Assembly (NCBI GenBank): GCA_947166165.1
Contig: CAMVDK010000072.1
Span: forward strand, 1 to 12,323
Reading direction: 5' to 3'
DNA from: an uncultured Porphyromonadaceae bacterium
GTDB lineage: Bacteria > Bacteroidota > Bacteroidia > Bacteroidales > Muribaculaceae
Length of the DNA: 12,323 nucleotides
Shown here: positions 6,726 to 12,323 of the stretch, one piece after another
Position numbering within the stretch: position 1 is the stretch's first letter
How the letters are laid out: each line of letters begins with the position of its first letter
The notes under the pieces: generated by a model
Database searches by the model: none
What the model saw: only the letters and a program-made list of their open reading frames with translations
What the model was told of the DNA's origin: nothing
Translations under genes and position numbers: made by a program

Positions 6726-6745
6726 AAATTGCTCTGCCGGGGAGC
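6724..6745 (-). terminator. Probable intrinsic terminator for hydE
   Basis: On the minus strand, just after the hydE stop, a short stem (6741-6745 with 6731-6735, four GC/AT pairs plus one G-T) with a 5-base loop is followed two bases later by five T residues (opposite A6724-A6728). The T-run overlaps the hydG stop codon on the other strand. The stem is short, so termination may be partial. It does not work for hydG, since no T-run follows it on the plus strand. Confidence 0.45.
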
Positions 6746-6749
6746 GTGC

Positions 6750-7793
6750 TTACCGATAGTCGCCCCGGCTCCAGTCGATGTGATAGCCGATGGTGGCCAG
6801 CTGCTTCTCGAGCAGCGCCACTCCCTCGGCGGCTTCGGCGGCGGAGGCTGCCTTGCCGTCGTAGAGGGCGTAACTGCCCCTCACCTCCGACGGCGACAGA
6901 TTGGGCATCACCACGTTGGCGCCGGCCTCGATGCCAAGCAAGCGGCCACGGGGGTGGATGGTGTTGAGCGCAGTAGTCGACGGGATGAGCGCATGGGGCA
7001 TCATCAGGCGGAATATGGCGTAGAGCCGGGTGGTGAGGTCGACGCTGCCCACAGGATGGCAGCCCAACGGCGTGTCGTGCTGCGGAACAAACGGCCCCAA
7101 CCCCACCATGTGCGGACGCAGGCGCTCGATATACTGGATGTCCTCCACCAGATGCTCGATGGTCTGCCCCGGACTGCCCACCATGATGCCTGTGCCTACT
7201 TGAAATCCGAGCACCATCAAATTGTCAAGACACGACAATCGGTTGCTCTGCGACATGTCCGCCGGATGCAGCGAGGCATAATGGGCCGCATTGTGCGTCT
7301 CGTGGCGCAGCAAGTAGCGGTCGGCGCCGGCCGCGCGCCACCGGGCATAAGCCTCGCGCGGCCACTCGCCCAGCGACAGCGTGATGGCACTGTCGGGAAA
7401 GCTGGCGCGGATGTCGGCCACCAGGTCGGCTATCCATGCCTCGCGCTCGCGCGGCAGTTCACCGCCTTGCAGCACGAAGGTGCGGAAGCCAATGGCATGG
7501 CCGGCCTGGCAGCAGTGCATCACCTGCTCGTGCGTGAGCAGATAGCGGTCGACAGCGGTGTTGCTGCGACGGATGCCGCAATACAGGCAGTCGTTGCGGC
7601 ACACATTGGTGATTTCCACCAAGCCGCGCACAAAGATGCCGCGCCCCAGCATCTGCACCGCCACCTCGCGGGCCTGCGCACGCAGATAATCGGCGTCGGC
7701 AGTGCAGCACGTCAGCAGCGCGGCGTAGCCGTCGCCATCTAGGTGGTGCGCCTCGCGCAACACATCAACAAGCGCTCTCGTTTCCATTGCCAT
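6750..7793 (-). CDS. hydE: [FeFe]-hydrogenase H-cluster radical SAM maturase HydE
   Basis: HydE acts on the HydG product on the way to the dithiolate-bridged di-iron centre. The 347-residue protein has the BioB-like radical SAM barrel. The cluster motif is CRNDCLYC (Cys65, Cys69, Cys72), preceded by FVRGLVEITNV and followed by GIRRSN, a combination typical of HydE. The GGE (110-112), the RHETHN segment (163-168), GTGIMVGSPGQ (200-210) and PF-PQHDTP (234-242) also fit. The C-terminal three-cysteine site that binds a second cluster in some HydE proteins is absent (no cysteine after 245); this is common and is thought not to abolish activity. The ATG at 7793 is chosen; a second ATG six bases later (METR) is possible. 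It lies 27 bp downstream of the peptidase stop on the same strand, and I find no TAnnTTTG box in front of it, so read-through from the peptidase promoter is possible. Distant alternatives (PylB, BioB) fit less well. Confidence 0.95.
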   Translation of the reverse strand: MAMETRALVDVLREAHHLDGDGYAALLTCCTADADYLRAQAREVAVQMLGRGIFVRGLVEITNVCRNDCLYCGIRRSNTAVDRYLLTHEQVMHCCQAGHAIGFRTFVLQGGELPREREAWIADLVADIRASFPDSAITLSLGEWPREAYARWRAAGADRYLLRHETHNAAHYASLHPADMSQSNRLSCLDNLMVLGFQVGTGIMVGSPGQTIEHLVEDIQYIERLRPHMVGLGPFVPQHDTPLGCHPVGSVDLTTRLYAIFRLMMPHALIPSTTALNTIHPRGRLLGIEAGANVVMPNLSPSEVRGSYALYDGKAASAAEAAEGVALLEKQLATIGYHIDWSRGDYR

Positions 7794-7820
7794 TAGTCAT
7801 TCCTCGGTCAATGCAGCCAT

Positions 7821-10800
7821 TCAATTCATATCACTGGCAGTGGTGAATGACCACACAGGCGACATAATCAAGAAATCGTCCAAATCCCAATCATACTTCA
7901 GCACACGCCAATAGTAGGTGGTGCTCGGCTGGAAAACGCTCAAGTTTGGAGATGCCGCATACACATGATTGCTGATGTTCACCGTGGTCAAGATGTTGCT
8001 CATGTCTGGCTTGTCGCTCCATTGGAGCTGATACACAGCTCCATACTCATAAGGAGCATCGCAGGAAAAATTAAAACCACTCCTACTCACATTGACTGCC
8101 CCATCTTCGGGATAGGGAGAACCGTACATGGTATCGCCATAGGCGCTGCACACTTCCACGTTGACCGTAGCCATCAATCCCGTCTCATTGTCTTTTACTT
8201 TGACCTTGGTGGTTCCTTGAGCTTTTCCGGTAATCTTCACATAATGACGCCCGCCCGAGTAAATATTTGCTTCGGCAGTTGCTATCGACGTATTCATCGA
8301 CTTGACTGTGTAGTAACCACTCCCGTCATTAATTCTCGGTGAACGGCTTTTCCCCTCAATAACCTTCACGTCGTAGCTCGACAAGGACAGCCCGGTTTCG
8401 GTGTCGGCAACGGTGACCGCAACTGTGGCGGTCTTGCCCGACTGTGTGTCGGTGACAGTGACGGTGGTTTCGCCGGCTTTGACACCGGTGATCAATACGT
8501 AGTGATTGGTGAAACTCCACCCACCTTGCCCTTCGGTGATGCCAAATTCGGTGCACATTCGGGCGGTGGCTATACCGCTGTCAGGGCACGAGGCGATGTA
8601 GTTGCCGCTGCCTCCCAGCACGTCGACGCGCACTTCCTCTCCCTCGTTCATCCGCACATTCTCGGTGGAGACGAGCAACTGCGACTTCAGCACATTGACC
8701 GTTACTTTGGCCGTCTGCTGGCTGCGCAGGTCGGTGACCGTCAGTTCAGCAACGCCCTCTTTGAGTGCCTTCAATCGCAGGTAATGGTTTTCGCCCGAGT
8801 CGTAGACTTGAGCGTCCACCACCGAAGGCTTAGAGTTGTCGGTCAGTGCGAAATAGCCCCAACCATCTTGGATGGGCAAGCCGTATTCAGCGCCTTTTGG
8901 CACATTGATGGATTCAGATGCGAAATGCACACGAGCCGGTGCAGTCAGCTGGCTCTCGGGCGAGCCTTTCACCTCGAACAGATTCAGCAGCTTGAACAAA
9001 GGTCTGACCGTGTAAGTCTGGCCAGGTGTGATGTCCTCGGCAAGATTATACTGTAGCCAGTTCTTTGACCAGTCACGCTCGGTGCCGCCAAAATACCAGT
9101 TACCATAATACCGTTTTCCTATTTCGTTGCCATCCGAATCATAAAGACCGATGCCCACCTTTCCGGGCAACCACAAATTGTTCGATGGCACAGTGTAGAC
9201 CGACATCGGGTCGAGGCCGGCTTCCCAAGTGACAGGATTGGTGTTGGTAAGGCTGGCGAAATTGGGCTGTGTGAAGCGTGGGAACAGATAGCTGTCGCGA
9301 GGGAACAGCGTGGTGCCGATTGTGGCCACGTCATACACCGTTTTCCACGTCTGAGCAGTCACATCCACACCTAAATACATGCCAGTGCTGAGCTTGGTGT
9401 CCTTGGCCAGCAGGTCGTAGGCATGATAACCGTCTGGATCGTTGAAATCGAACTCAAACGAGCCGTTCACTTCCGGACCGCCCTTCAGCGCCGCGTTGAT
9501 GCTCAAGAACTTGGGCTTCCAAATCATCAGCGACGCCTTCACGATGGGGCCGAACTTTGCGCCACCCTTGATTTTGAACGTGCACTCGCTGTCGTCGAGC
9601 GCATCGCCCAGATTGCCCCAACCACCATCCGACTGCTTGTTGTAGCTGATGTGGAAGAAGTCGTCGGACGACCACTTGTACTCCTCGATATGCTTGATTT
9701 TGTATGGAATTGTCAATCCCATTTCCACCGACCCGGTGAGTTCGAAGAACAAACCCACGTTGACCGATGCCCCCACCACCTTGTTGCCGATATAGCCCAC
9801 TGGAATGGGCAGCATCTGCTCGTGCTTTTTCTTGCCCAAACTTTTCTTGATGGAAGTGGAAAGCGACAGCGACAACTCGTCGGTGAGGGTGACATTGGCA
9901 AAGTCCTTTCCTCCCCAACCAAAGTTGAAAGCATAGTCAATCGTCATCGCGGCCGAACCTTTCACCCTGATATAGTTCTCATATCCCACATCGATGGTGA
10001 TTTTCGGCGAGTGTATCACGCCGTCGTCGGCGATGCGCCGCGGCGCACCTTGCTCGCCGTTGCCCGTCGCTTCGATTTTCCCCACGGTCACCAGGCGGTC
10101 GTACACATCGCGCGGACTCACCGGTTCACACTCGTAGGTGACCTCGCTGTCACTCTGCTTGGTGGCCGTTACCCGGCCGGCGAAGCCCATCGTGAACCAC
10201 TCCGTTTCCAGTTCGCTATAGACCACTTGCCCCTTGACGGGATGCAGACCAGTAGGGGTCGACGACTTGAAGGTGAGCGTGCTATCGGTGGCTGCGGTCA
10301 TGTAAGGCAGATGTTCCTCGGTGATGACAAACAAGCCCTGCTTGACGACGGGTGCCGGAGCCTGGAAGGTCACCGAATCGACGGCGGCCACAGGCGTGCG
10401 GAACACCGAGTCGGGAGTCCACACCTCCTGCACCAGGGCGTTGTCGTACCACTGGCCGTCGGTGCCCACCGCACTGAACTGGATGCGCTGCACGTCCACG
10501 TTGAGGTGCGCGTTGAAGTCGTTGTCGTTGCGATAGATGTAGATGGCGTTTTGATTAGGGTTGTCGCCGACCGCATTGTGGTGAGTTTGGGGTAGCTTGC
10601 TGGCTGTTGTTGCCGTTACGTAGCTGAGCCGCAGCAGTTCGTTTCGTCCAAAATAATAGTCATAATATTTCGACTTGGCGTGCAGATTGTCGCCTTCAAA
10701 CGTCAGTTGGGGATTGTCGGCAAGCGGAAAGACGACTCGTCCTCCGTTTCGCAGGTCAACCACCAACGACATGGGTGTGGCGTGGGAATACCCTTTGCGA

Positions 10801-12182
10801 ACCATCAGATTGATGATGAAGTTCAAGTCGTCGATGTCGATCACGTCGTCACGGTGGCAGTCGGCACTCTCGAACTGACGGCCCGTGAGTGTGCATTTCC
10901 TGACCATGTGGTTAATCACCATGTTCAAATCATCAATGTCGATCACCTGGTCGCCGTTCACATCGCCTGGAACGGCCATTGTTTCTGAATTGTAATCCGG
11001 CTGTATGCCTACGAGCGCCCACTGGTCCTCATTGAATCCCTCCTCATCTTCTTCCGGATTGAGCAATGTGGTTAAGAAATAGCCGTCGCACCATCCGCCC
11101 CACCCCCAGTTGACGTGGAAGTAGCCATCGCTGCGATAACCATCCAAAACAAAGAGATGACCGCCCCATTGAGGAAAACCCGCATACAGGACTGGACGGC
11201 CGGCATCCAATTCTTTGCGAAGCATCGCATCCCAGTCGGCATGGTAATCATTCCTAATCAACCAATGCAACGAACCGCTGTAACGGAAATAGGTTTTCAG
11301 CGCGAGGTCTATATCCTGGAAATAGCAACTAGAATTCTCAGCCGAATAGCGCATATTGGTTGCGATGCCCAGGTCGCTCATCAACCGCGCCACTGCATCT
11401 TGCTGGGATTGGGTGGCTACCACATATTTCTCCGAACCATTTCGGCAAAAAACTTTTCCCTCATCGCAATAGTACTCATCCATCATCAACCCCCAGTCAT
11501 ATACCGAGGAACTGAAATCGGCGCTCAATGTGGTGCTATAGGAGAGTCCGTCACCGTATCCCACATTGCAATTGTAGCTATGCTGCCCGACGCCAGTTGT
11601 TGGCCATTCATAATACTTCATGATTTGGGCAACAGCGGTGGCCTCGCATCCGGTCACAGCATGGTTGTAGCCATAATAAACATCCTCAGCACTCTGTGAA
11701 TCAGGAATATCGGGGCAATCGTCGTTGTATGGCCTCCTTTGATCCCATTTTGTGGTGAGCAGTTGTGCCACGCTGGTGCCGGAGTTGGTGGCTTTGCGGG
11801 GTTGCGAGCCGGGGTGGTTGCGCAGCCATTGCAGCTGCCGCTGGTACTCGCCGAGCCACCAGCGCACGTTGTCGGGCAACCGATTGGCCTCGAAAGAACC
11901 ACCCTCGCTGTAGCCCCACACGGCAGGAGCTTGGTCGTCGCCACCGACAATCAAGAAACCGCCATCGATCCCGATGTTGAACACATAATAGTCTGCCTCA
12001 CCACGAGCCGATGTGGTTGTGTTGACAAGTTTTAACGCGCCCTGCCGGCCGGATGCTTTGTGCATGGCGTTGCGGGCGATAAACTGCTGCGCCACCGTCC
12101 GAGCCTGGTCGGCGGTGATGCTGGCTGCATCCATCAAAAGCCAGCCTATCACAGCGATTGCCAATAATCCTGTTCGCTTCAT
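7821..12182 (-). CDS. Large secreted C10-family (streptopain-like) cysteine peptidase with dockerin and Ig-like domains
   Basis: This is a 1453-residue exported protease. Residues 1-24 form a signal peptide (MKR, then hydrophobic 5-17, cut near 20-24). Residues ~25-130 are a Spi-like propeptide that would keep the zymogen inactive. The papain-like C10 domain (~135-395) has catalytic Cys179 in AVTGCEATAVAQIMKYY and His342 in GGHLFVLDGY, followed by the NWGWGG loop (358-363). Residues 406-463 are two copies of a Ca-binding loop-helix (GDVNGDQVIDIDDLN and DCHRDDVIDIDDLN), a dockerin-like pair; the second copy has His in place of the loop Asn. Residues ~465-1075 are beta-rich and unrecognised. 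Three Ig-like repeats follow (~1080-1164, 1165-1258, 1259-1344), each ending in a 'TVTD...TAKVTVNV' pattern, then a fibronectin-III-like domain (~1345-1449, TTYYWRV...WSFTT). I see no typical type-IX secretion C-terminal domain. Known C10 enzymes such as streptopain and interpain A degrade host proteins; the substrate here is unknown. Far longer than the ~400-residue core enzymes. Confidence 0.93.
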   Translation of the reverse strand: MKRTGLLAIAVIGWLLMDAASITADQARTVAQQFIARNAMHKASGRQGALKLVNTTTSARGEADYYVFNIGIDGGFLIVGGDDQAPAVWGYSEGGSFEANRLPDNVRWWLGEYQRQLQWLRNHPGSQPRKATNSGTSVAQLLTTKWDQRRPYNDDCPDIPDSQSAEDVYYGYNHAVTGCEATAVAQIMKYYEWPTTGVGQHSYNCNVGYGDGLSYSTTLSADFSSSVYDWGLMMDEYYCDEGKVFCRNGSEKYVVATQSQQDAVARLMSDLGIATNMRYSAENSSCYFQDIDLALKTYFRYSGSLHWLIRNDYHADWDAMLRKELDAGRPVLYAGFPQWGGHLFVLDGYRSDGYFHVNWGWGGWCDGYFLTTLLNPEEDEEGFNEDQWALVGIQPDYNSETMAVPGDVNGDQVIDIDDLNMVINHMVRKCTLTGRQFESADCHRDDVIDIDDLNFIINLMVRKGYSHATPMSLVVDLRNGGRVVFPLADNPQLTFEGDNLHAKSKYYDYYFGRNELLRLSYVTATTASKLPQTHHNAVGDNPNQNAIYIYRNDNDFNAHLNVDVQRIQFSAVGTDGQWYDNALVQEVWTPDSVFRTPVAAVDSVTFQAPAPVVKQGLFVITEEHLPYMTAATDSTLTFKSSTPTGLHPVKGQVVYSELETEWFTMGFAGRVTATKQSDSEVTYECEPVSPRDVYDRLVTVGKIEATGNGEQGAPRRIADDGVIHSPKITIDVGYENYIRVKGSAAMTIDYAFNFGWGGKDFANVTLTDELSLSLSTSIKKSLGKKKHEQMLPIPVGYIGNKVVGASVNVGLFFELTGSVEMGLTIPYKIKHIEEYKWSSDDFFHISYNKQSDGGWGNLGDALDDSECTFKIKGGAKFGPIVKASLMIWKPKFLSINAALKGGPEVNGSFEFDFNDPDGYHAYDLLAKDTKLSTGMYLGVDVTAQTWKTVYDVATIGTTLFPRDSYLFPRFTQPNFASLTNTNPVTWEAGLDPMSVYTVPSNNLWLPGKVGIGLYDSDGNEIGKRYYGNWYFGGTERDWSKNWLQYNLAEDITPGQTYTVRPLFKLLNLFEVKGSPESQLTAPARVHFASESINVPKGAEYGLPIQDGWGYFALTDNSKPSVVDAQVYDSGENHYLRLKALKEGVAELTVTDLRSQQTAKVTVNVLKSQLLVSTENVRMNEGEEVRVDVLGGSGNYIASCPDSGIATARMCTEFGITEGQGGWSFTNHYVLITGVKAGETTVTVTDTQSGKTATVAVTVADTETGLSLSSYDVKVIEGKSRSPRINDGSGYYTVKSMNTSIATAEANIYSGGRHYVKITGKAQGTTKVKVKDNETGLMATVNVEVCSAYGDTMYGSPYPEDGAVNVSRSGFNFSCDAPYEYGAVYQLQWSDKPDMSNILTTVNISNHVYAASPNLSVFQPSTTYYWRVLKYDWDLDDFLIMSPVWSFTTASDMN

Positions 12183-12209
12183 GTTCGGTCAGTTTTTGGA
12201 ATTAATCCA

Positions 12210-12241
12210 CAAATTTACAACAATTCCGACAAATAATCAAC
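12210..12241 (-). promoter_or_regulatory. Bacteroidota-type promoter for the C10 peptidase
   Basis: On the minus strand: GTTG (12241-12238), a 20-base spacer, then TAAATTTG (12217-12210). This is an exact -7 consensus with a three-of-four -33 box. It leaves a leader of about 20 bases before the ATG at 12182. hydE may lie on the same transcript. Confidence 0.65.
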
Positions 12242-12298
12242 ATCATGGCGTGTATTTTCTCGAAATATGATGGCTGATTGGCAAAGATGTGCTACGTC

Positions 12299-12323
12299 GG
12301 CTTCGCCAAAATCACACGGCACC
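12299..12323 (+). repeat. Partial copy of the hydF/hydG spacer repeat, cut by the window edge
   Basis: These 25 bases match the start of repeat copy 2 (5027-5051) with two mismatches, in the same orientation. The unit would continue beyond the window. It lies upstream of the minus-strand peptidase gene and faces away from it, so it may serve a plus-strand gene to the right, as copy 3 does for hydG. Confidence 0.7.

Noticed and set aside
6729..7742. 337-codon plus-strand open frame opposite hydE
   Set aside because: Antisense shadow of hydE, whose radical SAM motifs are intact.
7832..7842. Small perfect palindrome near the peptidase stop as a terminator
   Set aside because: The 5-bp arms around a single base cannot form a stable hairpin, it lies within the coding sequence, and no T-run follows on the minus strand.
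9423..10595. 390-codon plus-strand open frame opposite the peptidase gene
   Set aside because: It lies inside a continuous 1453-codon gene with recognisable domains; the translation is rich in His, Arg and Val with no motif.

Overview
The window looks like chromosome of an anaerobic, moderately GC-rich Bacteroidales species, of the kind seen in Muribaculaceae or Prevotellaceae (family not resolvable by eye). The evidence is: gene starts lack Shine-Dalgarno sequences; several upstream regions carry the Bacteroidota promoter signature TAnnTTTG, some with a TTG/TTTG box 19-20 bases further up; a secreted C10-family cysteine peptidase is present; and all three [FeFe]-hydrogenase maturases are encoded.

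Layout. Positions 1-484 hold no convincing gene. They contain an AT-rich edge, then a GC-rich block with a diverged 67-bp tandem duplication built around palindromes, then a good promoter. That promoter drives a small, highly charged helical protein (485-739) that ends in a strong intrinsic terminator. A plus-strand trio follows: phosphoglycerate mutase gpmI (949-2481), a small secreted SH3-like protein (2515-3024) and a histidine phosphatase (3057-3620).

The centre is the maturation set for the [FeFe]-hydrogenase H-cluster: hydF (3627-4826, minus), hydG (5310-6725, plus) and hydE (6750-7793, minus). HydG makes the Fe(CO)2CN synthon from tyrosine, HydE processes it towards the dithiolate-bridged di-iron unit, and HydF is the GTPase scaffold that delivers the 2Fe precursor to the hydrogenase. 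hydF and hydG are divergent across a 483-bp spacer filled by three tandem copies of a ~90-bp palindromic repeat. The last copy contains a near-perfect promoter facing hydG. hydG and hydE are convergent. No hydrogenase structural gene is in the window.

The right third is one minus-strand gene (7821-12182) for a 1453-residue secreted C10 peptidase with a propeptide, a catalytic domain, an internal dockerin-like Ca-binding pair, a long uncharacterised beta-rich middle, three Ig-like repeats and a C-terminal fibronectin-III-like domain. hydE lies only 27 bp downstream of it on the same strand with no visible promoter of its own. A fragment of the same repeat family seen at hydF/hydG appears at the right edge of the window.

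Nothing here is clearly a new defence or mobile system. The most unusual material is non-coding: the promoter-bearing tandem repeats and the covarying palindromic duplication at the left.
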